Shown: positions 21,555 to 32,300 of the stretch, piece by piece
How positions within the stretch are numbered: the stretch's first letter is position 1
How the letters are laid out: every line of letters starts with the position of its first letter
DNA from: Kingdonia uniflora
Lineage: Eukaryota > Streptophyta > Magnoliopsida > Ranunculales > Circaeasteraceae
Length of the DNA stretch: 64,000 bases
Direction: 5' to 3'
NCBI GenBank assembly: GCA_014058105.1
Contig: JACGCM010001655.1
Location: 372,001 to 436,000, forward strand
Notes under the pieces: model-generated
What the model was told of the DNA's origin: nothing
Seen by the model: only the letters and a program-made list of their open reading frames with translations
The model's database searches: none
Made by a program: the position numbers and the translations under genes

Positions 21555-21699
21555 TGAAAGGTTACATATTAGAGAGTAAACTAAAGACTGATTTGTGTTA
21601 ACTATTTACTGGAACTCTCTTTATTGCAAATAAGGAGATTTTGGGAATTAATGGAGAGAATCCATCATTTATTTTTATGTGGCCTCGCACTTAATTACA
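21555..21699 (-). repeat. Element F right LTR (5' LTR of the element)
   Basis: Ends TTTCA next to the primer site and starts TGTAATTAAG at 21699 on the minus strand. About 145 bases, shorter than the left LTR, with clear similarity only over the end nearest the primer site. The outer border is inferred from the TG start and the UGT reading frame. Confidence 0.6.
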
Positions 21700-22627
21700 C
21701 GTCTTAGCTAGTAAAACCTTCTTAATCACTCGATCAATGTTGTTGTTATGTGAAGATCCTCCTTTACTAGCTTTTTGGGCCATGTCCTTCCATTCTGATG
21801 CTTTTTCTCTCAACTTCTTCCCTTTCTCCCCTTCCATCATTTTCCTAATAATGACCTCAAACTCCTCCCTTTTCGCATTGTCATCAATCTCCATGCCAAT
21901 GTCCCAATTCACACATGCATATCGACAATTTTTCTGTTGCTCGGCAAAGAAAAGCCAACAAACCATCAGTACCCCACTAGACATGCTCTCGAGTGTAGAA
22001 TTTCAGCCACAATGTGTTAAAAAATATCCTACGGAAGGGTGTAAGAGCACTTGATATTGAGCACCAACTATATATCAGACCTCTTTCTTTAGTCTCTTCC
22101 ATGAACTCTCCCGGTAGAGTTACAGAATCTCCCATTATGACATCAGGCCATATGACCCATAAAAACGGGTGTTTGCTATTTGCTAGACCCCATGCAAATT
22201 CAATCAATTGTTTTTCGGTCATAACAGTTATGCTCCCTAAATTTATGTAGAAAACAGAACCTGGATATTGTTTATCCAACCATTGCAGACAACTTGAATT
22301 TTCCTTCCACTGGTTTGACCCCATAGATTTCACTTCACTCTCGGGTAGATGTTGGCCAAGCATTGCTAATGGACCTATAGTATATACGTTAGGAAAAATA
22401 TGTTTGATTTCATCTAAAACTTGGTGTTCCAAATCATAGAACGTATTGAAAATGATAGCAGGAGCTTCTAGACAGTTTTCAACTTCATCCTGGATAAACT
22501 TAAACATAAAATCATTGGGATCGGTTGTTCTAATAAGAGTGAGAATGTCCTTCAGCCGCATGTTTCTTAAACCGGGTATCCAATCAATTGGAGTGTTAAG
22601 ATAGCCATTGGTAAGGTAAACTCTTGT
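21691..22627 (-). pseudogene. UDP-glycosyltransferase (UGT85-like), exon 2 only
   Basis: Family 1 plant glycosyltransferases move a sugar from UDP-sugar to small molecules. Exon 2 begins after a TGTTTGCAG acceptor (22629) with TRVYLTNGYLNTPIDWIPGL and RTTDPNDFMF, the usual start of UGT85 exon 2. FNTFYDLEHQVLDEI, NLGSITVMTEKQL and AWGLANSKHPFLWVI follow. The PSPG donor-binding box (about 22070-21945) is damaged: a frameshift after WC, and TGA in place of Trp in HCGW (22003-22005). HPSVGYFLTHCG, NSTLESMSSG and FFAEQQ remain. Exon 1 is not found upstream. The last two codons and the stop come from the copia LTR. It is a 5'-truncated, inactive host gene fragment. Confidence 0.9.
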
Positions 22628-22639
22628 CTGCAAACACAT

Positions 22640-22890
22640 GAAAAGTAAATTATATATCTTTACGGATAACTTAGGTTACTTGTGCAAAATAAAGAATACA
22701 TGTAGGGAGCCACTACTTACACACCCCATTTTTACTTTAGATGCACACCCCAACCCAATGACAAGTATGCCCTTCCCAATATTAAATATTTATAACTTTT
22801 AAACTATTTTTTTACTTCCCCCGCACCCCAATTCTAATTGATTTAGTGAGATTTGCTTCTGAAGTGGGTTTTGCAAATTGATTTAGTTAG
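22640..22890. other. Spacer between divergent UGT and Nudix fragments
   Basis: AT-rich; contains part of the UGT intron and, near 22850-22885, a short duplication of the Nudix start (GAAGTGGGTTTTGCA occurs at about 22860 and, slightly changed, at 22917). Confidence 0.4.
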
Positions 22891-23360
22891 ATGTTGCATT
22901 TCGGAAATGTTATTTCTCAAGTGGGTTTTGCAGAATCATCAACACCCATTATTGTAAACCCAGAGAGATTCAAACCCAAAAGAGTTGCTGTTCTCATTTG
23001 CCTCTTTGAAGATGTTTCTGGGGATTTAAGGGTTATTCTTACTAAACGTTCCTCTAGTTTAAAAACTCATTCAAGTAGAGATTTGTTTTTTTTTTTTTTT
23101 GTAACTTGTTAGTGAGAAATTGGATGATGGGGTCCTTTTATTTTTGTTTTTTTACCTTGGGTGTGGTTGGATTGCATCATTGCAGGTGAAGTTTCTTTGC
23201 CTGGAGGTAAGGTTGCAGAGGGAGATGCAAATGATGTTGATACAGCAAAGCAACAAGGGAAGCTAAAAATGAAATTGGGTTGGACCCTTTGTTGGTTAAT
23301 GCTGTTACTGTTCTTGAGCCCTTCTTATCTAAGATACGTTGGGATAATCTCTTAGAGGTT
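22891..23360 (+). pseudogene. Nudix hydrolase (CoA-type, NUDT11/15/22-like), truncated
   Basis: Nudix enzymes hydrolyse nucleoside diphosphate derivatives. Exon 1 (22891-about 23071) reads STPIIVNPERFKPKRVAVLI, CLFEDVSGDLRVILTKRSSS, LKTHS, close to plant CoA-pyrophosphatase-like Nudix proteins. An intron with a TGCAG acceptor (23185) leads to GEVSLPGGKVAEGDANDVDT. The Nudix box (GX5EX7REUXEEXGU) is cut by a frameshift near 23250; after it TREAKNEIGLDPLLVNAVTV and LEPFLSK follow in another frame, with Asn at one of the box Glu positions. Homology stops near 23335, so the C-terminal half is missing. Confidence 0.8.
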
Positions 23361-23405
23361 CTAATTTTGAGATATTTAATAAGTAAATTTATGTGAAATG
23401 TTTTA

Positions 23406-24139
23406 TTGGTTATGGATTTAATAAAACACTTTATCATTGATAGGCTTCTTCGTTCGCAACACACTGCTATATTTTCTTCTTTCGAAAAGAGTTTGGGAAC
23501 GGTGATGCACCACTACCACGATTTTTGGTTCGCCAATTTGAGGCGGATTGTATCTAGGGTTTCACTTGACCTTATTGTGTCTGAAATCAAGCTCTTAAAG
23601 AAGTCACTTGGCCAAAATGTTACAAAGGTGGAATGTGGCTGTAAACTTAGAAGGACACACGGTCTTCCTTGTGCATGTTTATTGGCTCAACATATGGATG
23701 TCATTCATCTCATTCCAGTTGAGTATATACATCCCATTGGTTTCAATTATCTAGCAACCCAAAGGCGGCGACTGATGCCCAAAACGTGGTTGATATTAGA
23801 CTGGCTTTAGAATTGGTGACACAGAAGTGGGATGATGGTCACTATATTGATCGATCTTCTTTGGTTAGAAAGCTTTTAGAGTTGGCTAACCTCGAGTCAA
23901 CGTCTTTATTAGAACTTATAACGATAGTGAACTCTAGAGGTAGGATAAAGATCCCGCGAAGAAGAAAGGACAAGAAAAGCACTAACAATAGCAATAAAAG
24001 GGATCCTTCGCATTGGGAATATCAGCTTGGGACTCACGAAAGCACAATAAAACCAAATCAAGTGTCACCAAATCCAGTTGGAAAAGGAAAGGATGTTCTA
24101 CAGGTGAACAAACTCAAGTTAGCTAGGGATAAAAAATGA
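23406..24139 (+). pseudogene. MULE/FAR1-type transposase-derived fragment with SWIM zinc finger
   Basis: The first frame (23406-23810) has a helical part (FFSSFEKSL-like, HHYHDFWFANLRRIVSRVSL), then ECGCKLRRTHGLPCACLLAQ, a SWIM zinc-finger pattern (CxC ... CxC/H), as found after the catalytic core of MULE transposases and FAR1-like proteins. After a frameshift near 23790 the text continues (LELITIVNSRGRIKIPRRRK; KRDPSHWEYQ), a linker common to this family. The DDE transposase core expected upstream is not present. No terminal inverted repeats were recognised. Confidence 0.7.
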
Positions 24140-24896
24140 ACCTTATATGGAAGCAGTTTGAAGAGAACTATGATGTGTTGGTTGACGAATGCCCTATTCC
24201 CCTTGAAGAATTCCATACTTCTCCGTTATTGACGAATACGGGGCTTACAAGTAAGCTGGACATCGTGAGAAGGAAAATGGATGTAGAGCAACCCTATAAC
24301 ACTTTATCATCTCTAACTCTTTGTGATTATGGTGAACTTATTGGACGTTTTCCATTTTATGCACAAGAAAGTATAATCTATAGTGCTATGAATATTGTTC
24401 CTGATGGGAACTGTGGGTTTTGAGCTGTGGCGGTGATCTTTTACGGTAATGAGAACAGGTGGCCTGATGTTCATAGGAAAATGACGAAGGAGTTGAATAA
24501 CCACAAAGATTTTTACACGAAATTGTTTGGGGGAACGACATATTAGAACATGGAAACTAAATGGTTCGTGATGCCAGATATGTTATTTTTAATTGCGACG
24601 GCGTGACATAGGCTTATTGTTATGTTGACTGACAAAGACAATCCTAACGTTGCGGATATGACATTCATACCTTTGCATGTAAATGTTGAAGCTCTCCCGG
24701 TCGAGGCTGGGATTGGTTATATCGGCGAAAATCATTTTGTTGCTCTTGAAACTGTGCAAAATTGTCTTTTGCCGAAGTTGCATCCATCTTGGGAGGTTTA
24801 TTATCATGGCAGTGCGTCTAGTATTGGTACTTCAATTATTGATCGGCTTCATCACTTTCGCGAACTCGAACTTGTGGAGGCAATTTATAAGTAGTA
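24136..24896 (+). pseudogene. OTU-like cysteine protease domain following the SWIM region
   Basis: OTU domains cleave ubiquitin or related modifiers. One frame runs from 24136 to 24896 with stops at 24421, 24544 and 24606. It holds IVPDGNCGF (catalytic Asp and Cys region), with the following Arg codon changed to TGA, then RWPDVHRKMTKEL, MPDMLFLIA and GENHFVALETV (catalytic His region), ending LVEAIYK. The arrangement SWIM finger, RDPS.WEY linker, OTU occurs in plant transposase-derived proteins. Three internal stops and the upstream frameshift make it inactive. Confidence 0.7.
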
Positions 24897-25250
24897 ATCT
24901 TTAGGTGTAAAATTTGGTGTCTTAAGAGCACAGGTATATATCACACTTTTGGCATCCATCGTACTGAACCATCCAACGATATTGGTTCTTTTGGGAGGAT
25001 GGTATGCATAGATAACTATGCGATTTTGATATTTTGATGGATTTCGATGTATATTCTAAACCACAGTCTTTTGAGTTAACATCAAAGATACAATGTTCGT
25101 ATTTGTAACGTTGACGAAAAATTATTAATGAAATTTTTTTTTTGCATTAAATGTGTTTTAACTGACTTTATTTTTAGGCTTATTTTGTATAAAATGTTCG
25201 TCTGTATGTTTGCTTTACTTCATGTTTGTCTGTGTATTTTTTATATTTTT
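24897..25250. other. No recognised feature
   Basis: AT-rich sequence after the OTU relic; no open frame, splice or repeat signal that can be supported. Confidence 0.3.
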
Positions 25251-25430
25251 TAGTTTTGGGCGCCCCAATTCTGTGCCCAAAATAACAAAAAAATTGTTTT
25301 TTTATTTTTTTATTTTTAGTTTTGGGCGCCGCAACTCTGCGCCCGAAATTACAGAGAATTTGTTCTTTTTTAATTTTTTAGTTTTGGGCGCCCCAACTCT
25401 ACGCCCGATATTACAGATAGTTTGGGGTAT
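25251..25430 (+). repeat. Three tandem copies of a GGGCGCC-containing unit
   Basis: TAGTTTTGGGCGCC followed by CAACTCTGCGCCCGAAATTA-like sequence starts at 25251, 25318 and 25379 (spacing 67 and 61), separated by T-rich filler. A fourth copy lies apart at 26097. GGGCGCC and GCGCCC within each unit can pair. Confidence 0.75.
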
Positions 25431-26096
25431 CAAGCTTTCTTTTTGGAATATGGTTGGTTTTAGTTGTCCACTTTTGTTTGCACTTGCACATCTTCATCTT
25501 TCTAGTTCATTTGTTCGGTACTGTTATTCTATGTTATGTGGTCATTATATCTGCCCATTGCGCTCTTGTCGTGTATTTTGCATGTCTACATTCTTCCTTT
25601 GTTTACAACTTTTATTATATTGTGTATCTTTTAGTTTTGATGATTTAATCCCTTGAACTTGTGATTGGTTGAGTTAGCTGTAGGTGTTTATTATTTTGGC
25701 CTTTGTCCTCCACGACAAAAAGGAGGTGAAGTGTTTTGAAGGTTGAGTTACACCGTTAGGGTGCCCAAGCTATACAATTGTACTTTATTATTTTGGAGAT
25801 TGAGTTACACATAAATGCGACTGGGTTGAGCAAAGCTTTTGATTGAATTCTTGTAATGTGAGTTGGGATGATTCAAGAATGAGTAAAATTGGGTGGTTTA
25901 GTGTTAATGTGTGCACTCGGTCGAAATCGAAATCATGTTTTCCGATATCATCGTCTCGGTTGTGATCGTTCCATAGTGTATGAGATGGTCTGGAGAGATT
26001 TTGTTGGGTTTTGAGGATTTTTTTAAGAAAGAAAGATGTTGGTTTGGAGATATAGCCATTTTTCTTTTTAGAGTAATTTTGGCAGAGTGATACTGC
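25431..26096. other. No recognised feature
   Basis: T-rich stretch. Apparent open frames are Phe/Leu-rich products of base composition and match nothing recognised. Confidence 0.3.
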
Positions 26097-26140
26097 AGTT
26101 TTGGGCGCCCCAACTCTTGCCCGAAATTACAGAGAGTTTA
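26097..26140 (+). repeat. Dispersed copy of the GGGCGCC unit
   Basis: AGTTTTGGGCGCCCCAACTC followed by a TTGCCCGAAATTACAGAGAG-like stretch, close to the third tandem copy (25379). About 720 bases separate it from the array. Confidence 0.7.
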
Positions 26141-26180
26141 GGGTGTGGGATTAGTAAAAGAAATATTAAGAGAAATTTAA

Positions 26181-26480
26181 TTAGAACTTCAAAAGTCTAG
26201 TTTGGTAGGGCCCATCACTTTGTTGTCCTCCAATGAAAGGAGTAATCATCCGAGATGTGCACCCATTAAATATGGGATGAGCAAGTAAAGTCTCCCATAC
26301 AAGTAATACCTTTGAATGGTGTAGGACCTCCTTTAACATGGTCTCTGTACTGGAGAATGGCCATAAAGCTACAAGCTGCAGAAGTCCATAACTGAACCTT
26401 GGGAAGTCCCAACTGCGCTCGGCAGGTTTTATGCCCATACTCAATAATCCTTCACAAACTATACACGTTACATCAGGCAC
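26181..26480 (-). other. Open frame of 99 codons, unidentified
   Basis: The minus strand is open from 26480 (MPDVTCIVCEGLLSMGIKPA; WDFPRFSYGLLQLVALWPFS) and is not low-complexity. I do not recognise the family. It could be an exon of a decayed gene or chance. No neighbouring exon was found. Confidence 0.25.
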
Positions 26481-27022
26481 AACTTACAAAGATTAGAGCT
26501 TACCACCAAGATCAATATGAGGAGTAAGGAAATAGTTTTGAGTTGAACCACATAATGAAGGGATATTTTAGGTGGCATCTCAGTTAGACGATGGCAACCC
26601 CTCAGGTATTGTTTAAAATAGAAAATCTGGTAAACCCTTTAGTTGATCAGACCCCCTAAAACCTTATTAAGAAACAATGATTGAATTTGGTGTTGAAAAA
26701 TTGGATATGAAAACCTCTTGAGTGTAAAAGCTTTTCAAATTACATAAAGGGAGTAATATGGCTTTGTAACGGGAAGGGAATGCATATGGCATGGGGCCTA
26801 TTGGCTATAGCTGAACCCATATTTAACAATGGAAGAATGATTAATGATGGAAGGTACTCCAGAAAATGTCCTTTTATTTTACCAAAATGAAAAGGGCGAA
26901 GGATTAAGATTCTAGGAACATGATGCTTTTGCATTATTTTTTCTTTCTAAGGGGAAGGAAGTTGGTTTTTAACAAGACATGCATGCAACTCGAGGATTAA
27001 CACTGAAAAAAAATCTTCTACC
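26481..27022. other. No recognised feature
   Basis: Flank of element B. A short open frame at 26740-26934 shows no recognised similarity. Confidence 0.3.
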
Positions 27023-27623
27023 TGTAGGGACCTATCCCTCGACCTAATTAATATTCAAACTACCTCAGTATCAGACTCACGCATTTTACACGTGATATGA
27101 ACAATCAGCATTAACACCTTGACCACAAACTAATAAAAAAACGTGGATCGAGCACAGCTGAAGAATATGAACAAATTAAAGACATGTGTTTCCCTGGAAC
27201 TAAACAGCTATACAGTTCACTTCAACTTACCTCATTATTCGGAGAACGTGCTTTCAACATGATAATGAGCTGCGGGTAAGGTCTATATAAAGAAAACGTT
27301 CTAGAGGAGATAGGACAAAGAAAAACCAGATTTTCTATAATCTAACACAGGAAATTCTAGATTTTGAATACCACAAAACTTCTTATTTCAAGATCAAACA
27401 TTTTTAGTTCGAGAGATCACTTGTAATAAGATATCAGCCTTAAGCAATAAAAGTTACTGTTACTAAAACCCTCAACTCCAGGTCATGGTTTTTTACCTAT
27501 TCAAAGGTTTTCCATGCTAAATCACCTGCATTATTTCCTACTTTACATTAATTTTTGTGATAGGTACATTTGGTGTAAAAACCAATTTTTAGCTATTTCA
27601 AGCTATGGAAATAGGCCATTACA
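27023..27623 (+). repeat. Element B left LTR
   Basis: 601 bases from TGTAGGGACCTATCCCTCGA to ATAGGCCATTACA. A TATATAAAG box lies at 27284-27292 (also in the right LTR at 41036). AATAAAAG near 27448 may be the polyadenylation signal. Confidence 0.92.
27284..27292 (+). promoter_or_regulatory. TATA box in element B LTR
   Basis: TATATAAAG in the context GGGTAAGGTCTATATAAAGA, conserved at 41036-41044 and, on the minus strand, as TATATAAGG in element C (44122-44130). Confidence 0.6.
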
Positions 27624-27625
27624 TT

Positions 27626-27643
27626 TGGTACCGTCTGTGAGAA
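27626..27643 (+). other. Primer-binding site of element B
   Basis: TGGTACCGTCTGTGAGAA, two bases after the LTR, aligned with the element A site. The primer tRNA is not assigned. Confidence 0.65.
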
Positions 27644-27701
27644 AGAAGACATTTCTACGATATCCTAAGGCATAAATTTACTCTACCATCCATTTCCAAT
27701 C

Positions 27702-29303
27702 ATGGCCACTTCCAAGCGACCAACAACAGGAATCCAGCTCGATCTTTCGATCGAGCTGGAATAACTTACTAAACTACGAAAGAATCTCCATACCGAGATA
27801 GAGAAACGTAATGAGCTCGAACGTCAGTTAACTCTTGACCGAGAGCTCCACGACAAAGAGCTCAAAGACGAGCGTCAAGCTCGTTTGATAACATTTAAAC
27901 GACATTAAGAACAGATGATAACCATGTAGGCTGCATTACAAGCTTTGCAAGACACTCAACAGGCTCTCCAAACCAAGGATCGTGATTAAGTTTCGGAGAA
28001 TTCTTGAGTTTCTGTACGAGAAAGATTAAGACCTTGAGGATCCACCAACAAGGCTATTTTTAGAAATGTTTAGTACGAGCTCCAACCTTCTATTCATTTG
28101 GGCAGCGAAGTTCAGTCTGATATAAGCATAGTTCTTTGGATTTCCAAGCATCAGAAGAAAGAATAATGACCTCGACCTTGGATTCCAGTACGTAATCGAT
28201 TACGTGAGGGCATAAACACTCATAATCCTCAACCACCTCGCCAAGCCACTCAGGCCATATGTCAGTATGCTACCCAAGAACATATGGATCAGCGTATCAA
28301 GGTGTTAATTGATGCTCATGCTTTAAGAAATAAAGGCAATCTTACCCTGTTGTAAGGTAGTCCGATTGCTAAAGAATTATTCGATATGGAAGTACTAAAA
28401 AGTTTTCATACTTTGAAAATAGGTAAATGCAAGGGCACCGATCTGAAGGGGAATATTCAACATTACGGTGATTCACTGGGGCTGTACTCCAATCTCAACC
28501 ACATTTTATGCCGTCTGTTCACAACAAGTCTATAGGGAGAACCGCTACGGTAGTTCTACTCTTTACCTGAAGATTATATCCTCACATTCGATTAGCTATA
28601 GAAGCAATTAATCAAGACGTATGCTACAAACAAAGACAAAGAGGACAATCTATATTCACTTATTAGTTTTAAATAGTCACAAGGGGAGAAGCTCAAGGCC
28701 TTTGCAAAGAAGTTTTTGGAGCTCGCCCGTAAAGTAGATAATCTTGATTAGAAAATATCTATTACTACTTTTACCAACGCGCTCCAGCTCGACTGCAAGG
28801 CCAAAGAGCACATCTTCTTAAACAAACCCATGAACTTGGAGGATATGATCACCAAGGTCAATGGGTATGTCGACATGGAAATGATGGTGTCCGAAAGGCA
28901 TAAATCTACTAAATCCGCCCTAACCATTAAAAGTCCAATTACAAAGCGCAACAGTGAACAGAAGGACGACCAGGGTGATCAAAAGCGTTCCAAGGTGAAC
29001 ACTTGCAAACTGTGGAAAATCAATTTATTACCCAAGATGAATGTCCAACTCTCCACAATTTTTCCAATTCTATCAAAGGAAATGTTCTACCGTCTTTCTC
29101 AACCTCTAGAACCAATCGAAGGTAAACCGTATTGCATGCATCATAAGGTATATCATCATGACACTGACAACTGCTATGCTTTACAGAGGTTGCTGGAATA
29201 TATCTTCAAAGATGGGAAAATGTTCAAATACATTATCGATCTAGAATCATACAAGAATGGAAGCTACAAGACACAAATCAAAGTAGTACAGGTCGATGAT
29301 TAA
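27702..29303 (+). pseudogene. Element B gag region, decayed
   Basis: Starts MATSKRPTTGIQLDLSIELE and continues with charged helices (KRNELERQLTLDRELHDKEL). The gag core near 28380-28560 (GSPIAKELFDMEVLKSFHTL; YGDSLGLYSNLNHILCRLF) matches the gag of element C (56800-56560). An open part (28830-29303) includes MNLEDMITKVNGYVDMEMM and the Cys/His motif PYCMHHKVYHHDTDNCYAL (29128-29184), a knuckle-like signature of Tat Gag, then YIFKDGKMFKYI. The TAA at 29301 is absent in element C, so gag and pol were probably one frame. At least ten stops lie upstream. Confidence 0.85.
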
Positions 29304-32300
29304 GCTGAGGAGAATCATTTGTACCACATGTACCACAACAACATGATCGAGATTCATTAGATTAACAACTCTAGTAGATTCAAGCGTAGGAGATTGCCAG
29401 AATGTTATGATCTCACACCTCATGATAAAGAAGCCAAGATTTTTCCTAAGTCGAGCCATCGTCAGCTTGGGATTTCTTTCAAAGATTACGACATCAGTCA
29501 TATAAAATTTCCACATCATGATTCATTAGTAATAATGCTCAAGATGAAGAATTTTGTCATGCATACAATGATGATCGATACTAGAGGCAGTATTGAGATT
29601 CTTTTTTAAAGTACGATCGATCAGATGGTGTTGACCGATCAAGTTATTCTGAGCGACACCGATATCATTAGATTTAATGGTTCAAAAGAAGAAGGTGTAG
29701 GCAAGATCATCTTACCTATCACCGCTGGACCAGCCACAATCGATATCGTATTTTACATCTTTAGCGCTAAATCTCGTTATCTCAGGATTATGGAACACTG
29801 CTGGATTCACAATATAGAAGCAATCGCTTCCACTTATCATCAAGCACTTTACTTCAAACACAATGATTGCATCAATAAAATCAATTTAAATCAAAAGTTT
29901 TCTAGAACTTGTGAGAATACCGTCTCTGCCATTCTAGATACATAAGACAGATACGCTGTATATCAATTACAGAAAACTAGTCACATCGATGATCAACCTT
30001 CAGCAAAAGAACCTACAAAGTACATAGACATTAAAGGACCTAGCCAAGGTTTTTTCATTGGTAAAAAGCTGGTCTAGCATGATAAGGATGATCTCATTTA
30101 CTTCTTACGAATGAATCGAGACATCTTTGCATAGACTTTCGAAGAGATGCCCAGGGTTGATCCATCAAAGGTATGCCACAGATTGGTCATCAACATTAAT
30201 GCCATGGTGGTCAAACAGAAATAGCGATAACTCTAACCTCATCTTCGAGATGAAGTCAATATTGAGATCGACAAATTGATCAATTTGGGGTTCATTCGGG
30301 AAGCCAAGTATCCAGATTGGATCTCCAACATCGTTGTAGTTTCTAAGAAGAATCAAAAAGTTTGTATTTGTGCAGATTTCACCGATCTAAACAAACATAT
30401 TCCAAAGGACAATTTCTCTCTTCCCATCATCCATCAAATTCTTGATTCCATGGCAGGTCACGAGTTCTTATCTATGATGGATGTTGCTTTTAGTAACAAT
30501 CAGATATCTCTCTTGGATGAGGATCAGGAAAAGACCACTTTTATTACTAAAAGAGGACTTTACTATTATAAAGTCATGCCCTTCTGACTTAAGAACGCAT
30601 ACGCAACTTATCAATGGTTAATGACGATTTTGTTCAAAGCATACCTTGGGAAAATTGTCGAAGTCTACCTCGTTAATCTCCTGTGCAAAAGCATACCGTC
30701 AAGTGACCACATCACAGATCTAACCACAATATTCAACATTCTACGAACTTATATGATGCGACTATATCCTAATAAGTGTCAATTTAGAGTATATTCAGGC
30801 AAGTTCCTCAGCCATCTTATCACCAAGAAGGGGATTGAGGCCAATCCAGATCAAATTCGATCTCTCCTCAATATGCCATCTTCAAAAACAATGAAGGACG
30901 TAAAAATACTTGCAGGCAAGATCGCTGCTATTAACTAATTCATTTTTAAATCTTCAGATCCCTGTCGTTAGTTATTCCTACTGCTCTGAGGTTGTACTAA
31001 ATGAGGAAAATTTTAGCCTAAAGAAGAGATCTAATGAACATCAAAATACGAGGCAGTTTTTCAGGAACTCAAAACCTATCTGGGGGAGTATCCCATCATG
31101 AGCTCTTTGATAGATAATTAGGAACTAATCATCTACCTGACACTAACAAAAAATTCTATCAGTCCGGTTCTCATTCGGCTAGAGAGGAAGATTAATAAGC
31201 CAGTCAATTTTATCTATAAAACCCTCACTCCAGCGGAAACGAGGTATTCTAAAATTGAGATACTCCTTCTAACTCTTGTTTACACTTCACAAAAACTTAA
31301 GCACTACTTCCAAGCTCATTCAGTCAAAGCCATGATGAACTACCTACTTTGGGATGTTTTATCCAAAAAAATAAAATTACGAAGAGTGCAGCAATGAAAA
31401 GTTAGTTTGGGAGAACATAATATCAAGTTTAAACAATGACATTCAGAAAAAGGTCAGGTCGCTACCAATTTTCTCATGAATTTTTGAGTGGAAGATCCCG
31501 ATTGGGAGGAGTACGATCCAGACCTTACAAAAGAAATTACAGAAGTTCCACCCACCAAAGTAATTACTGAGCTGAATAGATTACAAGGAAAGGGTAGAGA
31601 CTTCGTATAGATGGTTCAGCTGGACCCGCAGGTTCAAGAATTTTAATCGTACTAATTACCCCTTCCAGCCATAGAATCGAGAAATTAATTAGCATGGATT
31701 TTGAGGCCTCTAACAATGTCATAGAATATGAAGCTCTAATTCATGAACTTGACCTCGTACTTGAGCTTGGCATCCCAGAGCTCTCAATCTACATAGATTC
31801 TCTACTCGTCGTCTACCACTACTTAGAACAATATAAGAATAATGGCAAGATGATCAAATATCCAGCCCTTGTTGCAGATAGGATGAACAGATTTGTAAAA
31901 GCAACTCTCGACTATCTCCCTCGAGGAGAAAGCCAACACGTCGACTCCTTGGCTTATTTAGTTGGGGTTTTGGGTTCAGAAGTAAGATATCTTCTTATCA
32001 AAGTGATATCCACCCCCAGTATCGATCTCCATTCTCTATGCACGATCAACACTGGGGGCGATGAAGAGGGGGATGACGATTGGCAAAAACAATTTGTTGC
32101 CTATCTCGGCCTGAAGAACGAATGCGATGGGCCCCTTCCAGCATATACAAAAGGGCACTGACAGTTGATAAAAAAATTGAAGTATTTCCTAGTTCAAAGC
32201 GATCATCTATATCGTTGCTCAGTCACAGGGCCATATCTCAAGTGCCTCTCAAATAAAAAATAGATAGAATGCTTAGAAATTTACATGAAGGAACTTGTGG

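Larger units (their letters stand above)
18847..21699 (-). mobile_element. Element F: Ty1/copia retrotransposon, internally deleted
   Basis: Minus-strand element with two short LTRs (18847-19027 and 21555-21699), a primer site reading TGGTATTAGAGC (21543-21554), a gag part, an RT/RNase H part and a polypurine tract (TTGAGGGGGTG, 19028-19040). Between gag and RT the zinc knuckle, protease and integrase are missing. Its right LTR starts inside the last codons of the UGT pseudogene. No clean target-site duplication was found (flanks agata and cgtct). Confidence 0.9.

Noticed and set aside
25210..25656. Phe-rich frame of 148 codons, possible membrane protein
   Set aside because: Spans the GGGCGCC repeats and T-rich DNA; composition explains the hydrophobicity.
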